DNA of 59,915 nucleotides, from NCBI GenBank assembly GCA_003225495.1, contig QIAJ01000065.1, positions 1 to 59,915 on the forward strand, read 5' to 3'. Below are positions 37,470-47,327 of the stretch, one piece after another. Position 1 is the stretch's first letter; each line of letters begins with the position of its first letter. Below the pieces are notes generated by a model. It was given only the letters and a program-made list of their open reading frames with translations, did no database searches and was not told where the DNA came from. Made by a program: the position numbers and the translations under genes. The DNA is from Acidobacteriota bacterium. GTDB taxonomy: Bacteria; Acidobacteriota; Terriglobia; Terriglobales; Acidobacteriaceae.

Positions 37470-39659
37470 ATGGCGACCGAAACTAACGGGAGTCACCGAG
37501 TTCAGTTCGGCACTTTTGAAGTCGATCTGAGAGCCGGAGAACTACGTCGCAACGGAACCCGAATCCGTTTGCAGGAACAGCCGTTTCAAATTCTGAGCAT
37601 GCTGCTCGACCGTCCCGGAGAAATCGTGACCCGGGAAGAACTTCGCGGACGTCTGTGGCCAGCCGATACCTATGTGGATTTCGACCATAGTCTGAATGCA
37701 GCCGTCCGCCGGCTGCGTGAAGCCCTCGGCGACTCGGCCGAGAATCCACGTTTCGTCGAGACCGTGGCTCGCCGCGGCTATCGGTTGCTGGCGCCGGTAA
37801 ACGGTACGGTTATTGCACCCCCGCAACGGCAGGCGGTTGCTCGTCCCTTCTGGGGGCGCTGGTGGTGGGTCGCAGCGGGATTGTTTGCGGTACTGGTTGG
37901 CGTCACGGTGGGCTGGCATGCGGGGCACCACTCATCCTCGACCTCTAGACCTATCAGCGAACGGCGGTTGACGGCAAATGCTTCGGAAAATCCAATCACC
38001 GACGGAGTGATTTCGCCGGACGGAAAATACCTCGCCTTCGCGGACGCCTCTCATTTCTTCCTTCGACAAATCGACACCGGAGAGACTCACGCCATCACCT
38101 TGCCGAATGGATTCAACGCGCAGCCGAGAAGCTGGTTTCCTGATGGGACCCACCTGCTGGCGACCTGGGTTGGCGGCCCGCGGGAGCCAACCAGCATCTG
38201 GGAGATTTCTCTACTCGGCGGGAGTCCGCGGAAGCTGATCGAAAAAGGATCGTGGCCGGCGGTATCGCCGGATGGTTCGCAGGTGGTTTTTCTGACGGCC
38301 GAGACCCAAAGCAAACAATTGTTTTACATGCGCTCGGAGAACAGGGAGATTTGGTTGATGCGTGCCGATGGCGACGGAGCGCGCAAACTCGTCGGGGAAG
38401 GACAAGACTTTTTCGGCGTCCCGGCCTGGGCGCCGGATGGCAAACACATCGCCTACGTAAGAACGCGATATAGCATCGGAATGCCCTGGATTCGAAACCG
38501 CGTTGAAATTCTGGATATTTCGAGCGGGCAGATCCATGACTTGGCCGAGATGCGCGGGCTCGGCTCTACAGTCGCGTGGACGCCGGATGGGCGATTGATC
38601 TATTCCATCGAGGAACCTCCTCCAAACCAGAACGATTCCAACCTCTGGGCCTTGCAACTGGACTCGGCGGGGTTTGCAAGAGGATCCGCAACACGTCTGA
38701 CGCACGGCACTGGCCTGGCAGACCTGTTAAGCGTGACGTCGGATGGAAAGAGACTGGCTTTTTTTCGCCAAACGATTGAGCCGGATGTCTACGTGACTGA
38801 CTTGGAGGCAAGTGGCACGAAACTCAGCCCTCCTCGCCGTCTGACGCTGGATGAAAGAGCGGACTACCCGTACGACTGGACACCAGATAGCACGTCGATC
38901 ATTTTTATTTCCGATCGAAACGGGACCTACGATATCTTCAAACAACGTTTGGACGATTCCGAGCCCGAGCGTCTGATTGGTGGGCCGGAGAACAAGTCGG
39001 TGGCTCGTCTGACGCCGGACGGCAACGGCGTTCTTTATCTTGTCGTTCCCACGTCGGCAACACCGATGCAGGATCAGACTCGCCTCATGCGGGCATCACT
39101 GGCGGGAGGTCCGCCGCAAACGGTACTGGAGGCAGCGGGACTCGGCAACCACCAGTGCGCACGATCACCAGCCAACACATGTATCTTCAGCGTAATCGGA
39201 CCGGGAAGTGAGCGTTTTTTCCGGTTCGATCCGGAAAAGGGTGCCGGGCCGGAGATTTCAGCCGCTGCGATCAAGTCCCTTAACAAGTTTGACTTCAATT
39301 GGTCCCTCTCGCCCGACGGGCAGACACTAGCAACCACGGGTAAAAGGGGAGATGAAACCGAGCCAGCGATACTATTGTTTCATTTGCACGATGAAACGCA
39401 GCGAAGTATAGCCATGCCAGGTTGGGCGGGGATAAGTAGCCTCGATTGGGCCGCAGACAGCAAGAGCCTATGGACCACGGGCTTTGCAACTGCCGGCACA
39501 AAGATCTTGGCCAATGTGAGCGTTACCGGACGAATCCGGCCAATGCTCGAAGAAAATAAAATGACGCTCGGATGGGCAATTCCGTCTCCGGATGGCAAAC
39601 ATCTCGCGCTCTGGAAGGCCAGTGGAAGCTCGAACGTCTGGATGGTGGAGAACTTCTGA
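37470..39659 (+). CDS. Membrane-anchored winged-helix regulator with PD40/TolB-like beta-propeller
   Basis: A one-component regulator of about 729 residues from ATG 37470 (an in-frame ATG at 37428 adds 14 residues). Residues 10-105 form an OmpR/CadC-type winged helix (VQFGTFEVDLRAGELRRNG, VDFDHSLNAAVRRLREAL, RFVETVARRGYRLLAPV). A single membrane helix follows (WWWVAAGLFAVLVGVTVGW). The rest is a periplasmic propeller of PD40 repeats (VISPDGKYLAFAD, PAWAPDGKHIAYVR, DWTPDSTSIIFISDRNG). This layout resembles CadC/ToxR: envelope signal in, DNA binding out. It is central to the sugar region and might regulate it; that is inference. Confidence 0.9.
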   Translation: MATETNGSHRVQFGTFEVDLRAGELRRNGTRIRLQEQPFQILSMLLDRPGEIVTREELRGRLWPADTYVDFDHSLNAAVRRLREALGDSAENPRFVETVARRGYRLLAPVNGTVIAPPQRQAVARPFWGRWWWVAAGLFAVLVGVTVGWHAGHHSSSTSRPISERRLTANASENPITDGVISPDGKYLAFADASHFFLRQIDTGETHAITLPNGFNAQPRSWFPDGTHLLATWVGGPREPTSIWEISLLGGSPRKLIEKGSWPAVSPDGSQVVFLTAETQSKQLFYMRSENREIWLMRADGDGARKLVGEGQDFFGVPAWAPDGKHIAYVRTRYSIGMPWIRNRVEILDISSGQIHDLAEMRGLGSTVAWTPDGRLIYSIEEPPPNQNDSNLWALQLDSAGFARGSATRLTHGTGLADLLSVTSDGKRLAFFRQTIEPDVYVTDLEASGTKLSPPRRLTLDERADYPYDWTPDSTSIIFISDRNGTYDIFKQRLDDSEPERLIGGPENKSVARLTPDGNGVLYLVVPTSATPMQDQTRLMRASLAGGPPQTVLEAAGLGNHQCARSPANTCIFSVIGPGSERFFRFDPEKGAGPEISAAAIKSLNKFDFNWSLSPDGQTLATTGKRGDETEPAILLFHLHDETQRSIAMPGWAGISSLDWAADSKSLWTTGFATAGTKILANVSVTGRIRPMLEENKMTLGWAIPSPDGKHLALWKASGSSNVWMVENF

Positions 39660-39674
39660 TTCTAGGGGAGCGCG

Positions 39675-41486
39675 TTAGCCTTGGGATGTTTTCGGCGCCA
39701 CGGTGTGTATCACTCCAATACCCTCTTTTATATGAATCACCTGATTCGGCTTGACGTCCTTGAGCGTATCCACCTGTCCGCTCGGCCAGCGAATTTCGAG
39801 TGACTCGACTTTCTCCGCCTTGCCCAGACCGAAATGTACTCGCAGATCGTTTTGCGAGAAATAGCCGCCACCGCTGCGCACTTCGTCAATCTGCTGATGC
39901 GGCTTCGCTTCCCCTGCGATGCGCGTCACACACTTCAGTCGCGCTCCGATCCCGCTGCGATTCGACTTCGTCCCGATCGTCTTTACCTTGATCCAGTTGT
40001 TGTCAGTCTGCGAATCACAACGCACTAGCTGCGGATAGTCGTTGACGGGATTGATCACCATATCGAGATCGCCATCGTTGTCGAAGTCTCCGAATGCGCA
40101 GCCGCGCGCCGCGATCGGCTGGGAAATCCCGGGGCCGGCTTGCAAGGAGATGTCTTCAAAGCGGCCGTTGCGCAAGTTTCGATAAAGCAGCTTGCGTTGC
40201 GGATATCCAGCTTCGGTCTTTAGTTGCTCAACCTCTGGATACACGTGACCATTGCAGATCAATATGTCGGGCCAGCCGTCGTTGTCGAAATCGACGAATC
40301 CGCAGCCCCAGCCCAAATACTGGGTGTGCGCGCCCAGTCCCGCAGTGAAAGTTGTGTCTTCAAAAGTGGCCTCGCCGAGGTTGTGATACAGCGACGGAGT
40401 GTCGCCTGCGAAATTCGTTTTCACCAGGTCGAGATTGCCATCCAAATCGTAATCGGCGGCTGAAATCCCCATTCCCGCCTGAGGCTTTCCGTCCGGACTC
40501 AACGCGCAGCCCGCTTCCAGGGCGATGTCGACAAATTTTCCGTTCTTCTGATTCTGATAAAGAGCGCTTGCAGTGGAATCGTTGGCGACATAAATATCTG
40601 GCCAGCCATCGTTGTCGAGATCCGCCGCCAGGACACCCAGCCCGAATGTTCCGTTCGCCTTGAGAATCCCCGCGCTCTCGGAAACATCCGTGAAAGTCCC
40701 ATCACCATTGTTGTGGTAGAGGATGTTCTTCCCACCCTTCAGTCCCGGCGGACCACAAGCCACCATCACGCCCTTGTAGAGGCACGGCCCAGACTCCGGC
40801 ACGGGCGCGGTTTTCAGATCCATATCGATATAGTTCGCGACAAACAGATCGAGTTTGCCATCACGGTCGTAGTCCACGAAGGCGCAGCCGGTATTCCATC
40901 GGTTTACTTTGCCTGCGACACCCGCTTTTTCACTGACATCCGTGAACGTCCCGTCGCCATTGTTGTGATAGAGGACGTTCTTGCCGAAGTAAGTTACAAA
41001 CAGATCTTCGTAGCCGTCGTTGTCGTAGTCGCCGATGCAGACGCCCTGCCCCCAGCCCGAGCGCGCCACACCCGCTTTCAACGTGACGTCTGTAAATGTC
41101 CCGTCGCGGTTGTTCTTGAACAGATGTGAGACAGGTTCCTGCCCGGCGGGAAATCCCTCCAGGCGCGTACCGTTCACCAGAAAGATGTCGAGCCAGCCGT
41201 CGTTGTCGTAGTCGTAAAACGCGACACCGCATCCCGTCGTCTCGAGAAGATATTTGTTCTTGTGTTCACCGCCATAGATAGTCTTGGTCGTTAGTCCTGC
41301 AGCGCGCCCCACATCGATGAAACTCACACCGACAGGAGCGCCCGGCTTTAGCGGCTCAACCGGAATCTGAGGCACTGGTGAAGATTGTGACCACAGAGGA
41401 CGGGCCAGTCCCAGAATGCTTTCCAACGATAGAACCAGTGCCGACCGGCTCAGCGATTTCAGGAGTTCGCGGCGTGAAGAAGGCAA
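39675..41486 (-). CDS. CRTAC1/ASPIC-UnbV FG-GAP protein with Tat signal
   Basis: A 603-residue intact paralog of the broken CRTAC gene. It begins with a twin-arginine signal (SRRELLKSLSRSALVLSL). FG-GAP/VCBS repeats with DYDNDGWLDIFLVNG- and DFDNDGWPDILICNG-type loops form a propeller, followed by the ASPIC/UnbV domain (SNRSGIGARLKCVT, LRVHFGLGKAEKVESLEIRW). Export of a folded protein by Tat is expected, unlike the Sec-type signal of its paralog. Function unknown. It is divergent from the glycosidase operon and convergent with the winged-helix/PD40 gene. Confidence 0.9.
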   Translation of the reverse strand: MPSSRRELLKSLSRSALVLSLESILGLARPLWSQSSPVPQIPVEPLKPGAPVGVSFIDVGRAAGLTTKTIYGGEHKNKYLLETTGCGVAFYDYDNDGWLDIFLVNGTRLEGFPAGQEPVSHLFKNNRDGTFTDVTLKAGVARSGWGQGVCIGDYDNDGYEDLFVTYFGKNVLYHNNGDGTFTDVSEKAGVAGKVNRWNTGCAFVDYDRDGKLDLFVANYIDMDLKTAPVPESGPCLYKGVMVACGPPGLKGGKNILYHNNGDGTFTDVSESAGILKANGTFGLGVLAADLDNDGWPDIYVANDSTASALYQNQKNGKFVDIALEAGCALSPDGKPQAGMGISAADYDLDGNLDLVKTNFAGDTPSLYHNLGEATFEDTTFTAGLGAHTQYLGWGCGFVDFDNDGWPDILICNGHVYPEVEQLKTEAGYPQRKLLYRNLRNGRFEDISLQAGPGISQPIAARGCAFGDFDNDGDLDMVINPVNDYPQLVRCDSQTDNNWIKVKTIGTKSNRSGIGARLKCVTRIAGEAKPHQQIDEVRSGGGYFSQNDLRVHFGLGKAEKVESLEIRWPSGQVDTLKDVKPNQVIHIKEGIGVIHTVAPKTSQG

Positions 41487-41630
41487 GAAGGAATACCTGG
41501 GAATCGGCCTCGTGCTGGACTGTACCCCTGAATTCTTATATTTTGTGCCGGAAGACTTTGCAAGCTGGCGGGGCCGTCTGTATTTCAGTCCGTCGATTCA
41601 AATGAAGGCTCGATCCCTCCCCGCGTCGTT

Positions 41631-44225
41631 ATGCCAATGAAGATCTTTCGAGATATTGCCGGTCGTTTATCCATTGCAGCCTGCGCGGTTCTTTCGTGCT
41701 TTCTGCTTTTCTCATCTTTTGCTGTTTCTGCCGAGCGACCGCCGTCTCTAGAACTCTCACGCCCGGTGCGCTCCTGGGAATTTCTTCCCGTGGTCGGCAT
41801 GCAAGCCGCCCTGTTCGGCAATGAAAGCGGACAGATGGAAGGGTGGGTCTATCCACTGAAAATCTTCCGGAACTTCCACCTCACATTTCATGTGGAAGGC
41901 CGGGCGGTGCCCGCCGAGAGTCTGGTTCGGACGCTGATCGTCCACCCGGAATCGGCAACGCTGGTCTATGCCGGCGACAATTTTTCGGTGCGCGAGACGT
42001 TCTTTGTTCCAGTGCACGAGCGTGGCGCAGTCATTCTCTTAGACGTCGAGACCGAACAACCACTCGAAATCGAGGCCGGCTTTGTTGGTGATTTCCAGCT
42101 TGAATGGCCCGCCGCGGTGGGAGGAACGTTTCATTTCTGGGACGAGCTGCAACGCGCGTACATATTCGGCGAAGAGCAAAAGAAGTTTGCCGCAATGCTG
42201 GGTTCGCCTTCGGCGTCCAACCCGCAAGTTGCCTATCAGACGAATTATTCTTCATCCCAGGAGAATTCATTTCGTCTCGGCGTGACCGACAAGGGAAGGG
42301 CCAGCAAGGTGATTTTTCTTGCCGGGTCGACCAAGGGATTGGCCGATTCGCAGGCGACCTACCAGCGGCTGGCATCTTCATATGCCGATCTTCTGCGAGA
42401 GTCAGCGCAGTACTATCAGGACTATCTTGGTCGAACTGTCAACCTCACACTGCCCGACCCACAACTCCAGCGGGCCTACGATTGGTCGCGCATCAGCACA
42501 ATTCAGGGACTGGTCACCAATCCCTATCTCGGCACCGGCCTGGTCGCGGGATACCGGACCTCAGGCACCAGTCAGCGTCCCGGCTTCGCCTGGTTCTTCG
42601 GACGCGATTCCTTCTGGACGTCCTTCGCTCTCAACTCCATTGGTGATTTCGCCACAACGCGGACTGCTCTCGAATTCATCTCCAAATTCCAGCGCGATGA
42701 CGGCAAGATCCCACACGAAATTTCGCAGGGCGCGAATTTCGTCAACTGGTTCAAGGATTATCCCTACGGCTACGCTTCCGTCGATGCGACGCCGCTCTAC
42801 ATCATCGCCGCCAATGACTATGTTTCTCGCAGCGGAGATCTCGACTTCGCGCGGCAGAAATGGGACAGCCTTTGGAAGGCCTATCAGTTCCTGCGTTCAA
42901 CTTATGACGCACAGAACTTCCCTCAGAATTTCGGCTTCGGTCACGGCTGGGTTGAAGGCGGTCCGCTTCTTCCCGTGAAAACCGAGTTCTATCAGAGTGG
43001 TCTCGGCCTCGAAGCGCTGCGCTCGCTAGCCAATCTCGCGAGACTCACTGGCAAGGACGCTGTCGGTAAAGACCTGCAAGCCGCTTTCGATCGGCAGAAG
43101 CCTGCTTTCAATCAGACTTTCTGGTCTCCCGACAAGAAAGCGTTCGGCTACGCTCTCGATCAACAGAATCGCCGAGTAGACGAACTCTCAGTTCTGACGA
43201 CGGTTCCAATGTGGTTTGGCGTGACCGACGAGGACAAGTCGCAATCCACTATTCAGCAATTGGCCGACGCCGATCATCAGACCGATTGGGGCATGCGAAT
43301 CATTTCCAATCGCTCTCCGTTCTATAACGGCAGCGGATACCACTTCGGCTCGGTGTGGCCGCTTTTCACCGGATGGGCGTCGGTCGGCGAATACCGCTAC
43401 CACCAACCTCTTCCCGCCTACACCAATCTACGGTCCAACGCGCTGCTCGCACTCGATGGATCACTAGGCCATGTCACGGAAGTTCTTTCGGGCGACTACT
43501 ACCAGCAAATCTCCACCAGTTCGCCGCACCAGATCTGGTCGGCGGCAATGGTTGTCAGCCCGATTCTGCGCGGCATGCTGGGTCTCGACACAGATGTGCA
43601 GACTCACATCGTGACTTTCGCTCCCCACGTCCCCGTCGATTGGAGATCATTCACGCTGGACAACTTGCGTGCAGGTGCAATAAATCTCTCCGTCAGCTAC
43701 AAAAGAAGTCCCGGACTGATTGCGATGGAAGTGAAACGTACCGGCTCCGGCGATGCCGAACTCGACTTCTCCCCCGCACTCAGCCTCCGGACCGAAGTGA
43801 CGTCGGTCGAACAGAACGGCCACAGTCTTCCATTTCGTGTCACCGACCATGCCAGCGATCGCCACGTCGCCATGAAATTCCCCGTCACGCAAGAGACCAG
43901 TACGGTTCGGATTCGACTGAAGAACGACTTTGGCGTCAGTCTCTCGAACACATTGCCTGCCCTCGGCAGCGCCGGCGAAGGGCTTCGTGTGCTCTCGGAG
44001 ACATGGAATTCCACTCATACGCAGCTGACCCTGTCCCTCTCCGGCCTGGCAGGGAAGACTTACGAGTTATCGATCTGGAATCCGGCGCAAATCTCATCGG
44101 TGAAGGGTGGCAAACTCGGCGAAGTGCGTGAGGATGAGGCTATCCTGACAGTCGATTTTCCACTGCAAAATCCGGCTTCCTACGCGCATCAGGAGGTCAT
44201 CTTGAATTTTGCCGGATCCAAGTAA
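41631..44225 (+). CDS. Exported six-hairpin glycoside hydrolase (amylo-alpha-1,6-glucosidase/MGH1-like)
   Basis: An 864-residue protein with a signal peptide (IAACAVLSCFLLFSSFAVS); ATG 41631 or 41637. After an N-terminal beta-sandwich, the (alpha/alpha)6 barrel covers about 300-660, with RPGFAWFFGRDSFWTSFAL, FQRDDGKIPHEISQGANF and HFGSVWPLFTGWASVGEY, motifs shared by glycogen-debranching and related glucosidase folds. A C-terminal beta domain follows. The exact CAZy family and linkage are not certain; alpha-glucan or oligosaccharide debranching is likely from the neighbours. First gene of a colinear run with a GH13 enzyme, sugar porter, SGNH hydrolase and SSS symporter. Confidence 0.8.
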   Translation: MPMKIFRDIAGRLSIAACAVLSCFLLFSSFAVSAERPPSLELSRPVRSWEFLPVVGMQAALFGNESGQMEGWVYPLKIFRNFHLTFHVEGRAVPAESLVRTLIVHPESATLVYAGDNFSVRETFFVPVHERGAVILLDVETEQPLEIEAGFVGDFQLEWPAAVGGTFHFWDELQRAYIFGEEQKKFAAMLGSPSASNPQVAYQTNYSSSQENSFRLGVTDKGRASKVIFLAGSTKGLADSQATYQRLASSYADLLRESAQYYQDYLGRTVNLTLPDPQLQRAYDWSRISTIQGLVTNPYLGTGLVAGYRTSGTSQRPGFAWFFGRDSFWTSFALNSIGDFATTRTALEFISKFQRDDGKIPHEISQGANFVNWFKDYPYGYASVDATPLYIIAANDYVSRSGDLDFARQKWDSLWKAYQFLRSTYDAQNFPQNFGFGHGWVEGGPLLPVKTEFYQSGLGLEALRSLANLARLTGKDAVGKDLQAAFDRQKPAFNQTFWSPDKKAFGYALDQQNRRVDELSVLTTVPMWFGVTDEDKSQSTIQQLADADHQTDWGMRIISNRSPFYNGSGYHFGSVWPLFTGWASVGEYRYHQPLPAYTNLRSNALLALDGSLGHVTEVLSGDYYQQISTSSPHQIWSAAMVVSPILRGMLGLDTDVQTHIVTFAPHVPVDWRSFTLDNLRAGAINLSVSYKRSPGLIAMEVKRTGSGDAELDFSPALSLRTEVTSVEQNGHSLPFRVTDHASDRHVAMKFPVTQETSTVRIRLKNDFGVSLSNTLPALGSAGEGLRVLSETWNSTHTQLTLSLSGLAGKTYELSIWNPAQISSVKGGKLGEVREDEAILTVDFPLQNPASYAHQEVILNFAGSK

Positions 44226-44263
44226 CGCGCGAATGACTGTTAGTCTTTGGAGGAGAAATTTTT

Positions 44264-45961
44264 ATGTCGAAGCGCTGTTATTCAATTCTTTCCGCCTTGC
44301 TGGCAATTGTTTCTTCCTTTCCTCTTTCCGCCCAGAGCAAATCCGTGGATGCCGAAGGACACAAGTGGTGGCAGCATGCCGTCTTCTATGAGATTTATCC
44401 TCGCAGCTTTGCGGACAGCAACAACGACGGTATCGGCGACCTGAAGGGAATCACTTCGAAGATGGCCTACCTGCACGACCTTGGCGTGGATGCCATCTGG
44501 ATCAGCCCATGTTTCCCGTCGCCGCAGGTGGATTTCGGATATGACGTCTCCGACTACGAGAACATCGATCCGATGTACGGGACGCTGGCCGATTTCGACA
44601 GCATGGTCGCCGAGGGCAGGAAGAATGGCATCCGCATCATCCTGGACTTCGTCGTGAACCACTCTTCCGACCGGCATCAATGGTTTGTCGATTCAAAGTC
44701 GTCGCGGACCGCCGCTCATCGCGACTGGTTTGTCTGGCGCGACGGGAAGGGACCTGGTCAGCCACCGAACAATTGGACCTCCACGTTCGGCGGATCAGCG
44801 TGGACGCTCGATCCCGCTACCAATCAGTACTATTACCACTACTTTTATGTTGAGCAGCCCGACTTAAACTGGCGCAATCCCGTGGTAGAGAAAGCGATGC
44901 TCGACACCACAACCTGGTGGTACAAACGCGGCGTTTCGGGTTTTCGTCTGGACGCAGTTGACACACTTTTCGAAGATCCCAAATTGACTGACAATCCGGT
45001 TCTGCCCGGAAAGAACAAGCTGGGCGATCCCAACACAGAAGAAATACACAACAAGAAGCTTCCCGAAGTTCATGACGTTCTGAAAAAACTGCGGGCAGTG
45101 GCCGACCAGTCCGATGCGGTACTGATCGGCGAGACCTGGACGTCGAATATCGATGAACTTAAAGAGTATTACGGATCGCACGACAACGAATTACAGATGC
45201 CGATGGACTTCATGTTCACAACCGTCGACAAATTGTCGCCGCCTGAATTCCGCCGCCAGATTGCGCAAGTTGACGCCGCCGGTGGATGGCCCGTTTTCGT
45301 CATCAGCAATCACGATAAAGTGCGTTCCTACAACCGCTATGGCGATGGCAAAAACAACGACGCGATCGCGAGGCTGATGGGCGCCTTCTATCTCACGTTG
45401 CGTGGAACTCCCATCATGTACTACGGCGAAGAGCTTGGGATGGAGAACAATGATCCCAAGCGCAAGGAAGACGTGAAGGATCCGATCGGCCGCACGGGAT
45501 GGCCCAAGGAAATCGGCCGCGATGGCGAACGCACTCCGATGCAGTGGAACAGCGACGCGAATGCTGGATTCAGCACCGCCAAGCCATGGCTTCCGGTGCC
45601 GCCGAGTTATAAAACTCACAATGTGGCGAAAGAATCCGACGATCCGAATTCAGTTTTGAGCATGTACAAGAAAGTCCTGGCACTACGCCACACCAATGAA
45701 GCCCTCATCGATGGAAACTACGCCGCGCTCAACGAAGATGATCCGAACGTCATGTCCTATCTCCGTAGTTACAAGGGAAAGGCTGTGTTGGTGGCGCTGA
45801 ACATGTCGAGCGCATCCAAAAAAGTGAGCTTCAACCTGGCGGAGAAGGGATTCGGGTCGGCTGGTTTGAAGAGCCTGGTGGCCACACCCGGCGCTTCGGT
45901 GAAGGGAATGGATGTGAGCCTAGAGCCGTACGGCGTGTTTATTGGCGAAGTTGTCAGGTAA
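44264..45961 (+). CDS. Exported GH13 alpha-glucosidase
   Basis: A 565-residue GH13 enzyme with signal peptide (YSILSALLAIVSSFPLSA) and a strong GGAGGAG Shine-Dalgarno. The barrel starts WWQHAVFYEIYPRSFADSN. Conserved regions include FVVNHSSD, the nucleophile Asp in GVSGFRLDAVD, the acid Glu in VLIGETW, and the third Asp in VISNHDKVRS. A C-terminal beta domain follows. It resembles oligo-1,6-glucosidase/alpha-glucosidase enzymes; export suggests it acts on maltose- or isomaltose-type sugars in the periplasm, releasing glucose for the transporter encoded 18 bases downstream. Confidence 0.93.
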   Translation: MSKRCYSILSALLAIVSSFPLSAQSKSVDAEGHKWWQHAVFYEIYPRSFADSNNDGIGDLKGITSKMAYLHDLGVDAIWISPCFPSPQVDFGYDVSDYENIDPMYGTLADFDSMVAEGRKNGIRIILDFVVNHSSDRHQWFVDSKSSRTAAHRDWFVWRDGKGPGQPPNNWTSTFGGSAWTLDPATNQYYYHYFYVEQPDLNWRNPVVEKAMLDTTTWWYKRGVSGFRLDAVDTLFEDPKLTDNPVLPGKNKLGDPNTEEIHNKKLPEVHDVLKKLRAVADQSDAVLIGETWTSNIDELKEYYGSHDNELQMPMDFMFTTVDKLSPPEFRRQIAQVDAAGGWPVFVISNHDKVRSYNRYGDGKNNDAIARLMGAFYLTLRGTPIMYYGEELGMENNDPKRKEDVKDPIGRTGWPKEIGRDGERTPMQWNSDANAGFSTAKPWLPVPPSYKTHNVAKESDDPNSVLSMYKKVLALRHTNEALIDGNYAALNEDDPNVMSYLRSYKGKAVLVALNMSSASKKVSFNLAEKGFGSAGLKSLVATPGASVKGMDVSLEPYGVFIGEVVR

Positions 45962-45979
45962 AATCGCTGGCTTCGCCCT

Positions 45980-47305
45980 ATGAACTCACGGGTCTTTTTC
46001 TGGTCGCTCACGTCCGCACTAGCCGGTTTCCTTTTCGGCTTTGACACCGTTGTCATATCGGGCGCCGAGAAAACGATTCAGTCGCTGTGGGGCCTTAGCC
46101 CGGAACTACACGGTATCGCAATGGCGTCAGCGCTCTACGGTACCGTGGTGGGCTCGCTGATCGGAGGCTGGCCCACCGACCGGTTCGGACGCAAGGCCAC
46201 ACTGCTCTGGATCGGAGTGCTGTACCTGGTCGGTGCGATCGGGTCGGCCGTCGCGAACAATTTGTCTCTGTTTATCGCCGCCCGGTTCATCGGCGGTCTG
46301 GGCATCGGCATTTCGACTGTGGCTGCGCCACTTTACATCTCAGAAATTGCGCCGCCTCGATTGCGCGGCCGGCTGGCAGGGATGTTCCAGTTCAACATCG
46401 TTTTCGGCATCCTGGTTGCGTTCGTCTCCAACGCCTTGCTCGCCGGGATTGGAGAAAATGCCTGGCGGTGGATGCTGGGTGTCGCCGCTTTTCCTTCGCT
46501 GCTGTATGCCGTCATGACGCTGGGGATTCCTGAGAGCCCGCGATGGCTGCTGAGCCGGAAGGGAGATCGGGAGGCGGGAATCGACGTGCTGCGGCGCATT
46601 CAGCCCGAGGCCTCCGACGCTGAGATTCAGGCGCTCGCCAATGAGATCATTGCGGCGTCGAATATCGAGGGCAAAACCGGCGGCTTCTGGACCAGTCGCC
46701 TGCGCAAGCCGATTCTGCTGGCCATTCTGATCGCGTTTTTTAACCAGCTCTCGGGAATCAACGCGATTCTGTACTTTGCGCCGCGCATTTTTGAATTGAC
46801 CGGGCTGGGAGCAAAAGCCGCGCTGCTGCAGTCCGTCGGTATCGGACTCACGAATCTGGTTTTCACCTTTGCAGGACTATGGCTGATTGATCGGCTCGGG
46901 CGCCGCACGTTGCTCTACATCGGCTCCTTCGGCTACATCAGTTCCCTTGGACTCACCGCCTGGGCATTCTTCACGCACCATTACAGCATCGTGCCGGCGT
47001 GCATCTTTGCCTTCATTGCCGCGCACGCGATCGGGCAGGGGACTGTCATCTGGGTATTTATCTCGGAAATATTTCCGAACAGGCATCGTGCGGAAGGACA
47101 GGCGCTCGGCAGTTTCACGCATTGGATATTCGCCGCCTTGCTGACGACGTTTTTCCCGCGCATGGTTTCCAGCTTCCCGCCTGGCTATGTCTTTTCCTTC
47201 TTTGCGGGCATGATGGTTCTGCAACTGATATGGGTAAAGACGATGGTTCCGGAAACGAAGAACGTGCCGCTGGAACAGATTCAGAAGCAGCTGGGCATCG
47301 AATAA
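45980..47305 (+). CDS. MFS sugar porter
   Basis: A 441-residue 12-helix transporter of the sugar-porter family (XylE/GLUT type). Signatures are AGFLFGFDTVVISGAE in helix 1, GGWPTDRFGRKATL in loop 2-3, IPESPRWLLSRKGDREAG at the end of the first half, NQLSGINAILYFAP in helix 7, and WLIDRLGRRTL in loop 8-9. A hexose-proton symport or facilitator role is expected, probably glucose made by the upstream exported glucosidases and trehalase. No Shine-Dalgarno is obvious; it may be coupled to the upstream gene 18 bases away. Confidence 0.94.
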   Translation: MNSRVFFWSLTSALAGFLFGFDTVVISGAEKTIQSLWGLSPELHGIAMASALYGTVVGSLIGGWPTDRFGRKATLLWIGVLYLVGAIGSAVANNLSLFIAARFIGGLGIGISTVAAPLYISEIAPPRLRGRLAGMFQFNIVFGILVAFVSNALLAGIGENAWRWMLGVAAFPSLLYAVMTLGIPESPRWLLSRKGDREAGIDVLRRIQPEASDAEIQALANEIIAASNIEGKTGGFWTSRLRKPILLAILIAFFNQLSGINAILYFAPRIFELTGLGAKAALLQSVGIGLTNLVFTFAGLWLIDRLGRRTLLYIGSFGYISSLGLTAWAFFTHHYSIVPACIFAFIAAHAIGQGTVIWVFISEIFPNRHRAEGQALGSFTHWIFAALLTTFFPRMVSSFPPGYVFSFFAGMMVLQLIWVKTMVPETKNVPLEQIQKQLGIE

Positions 47306-47327
47306 TCGAATAGGGGAGAACGTCCTT

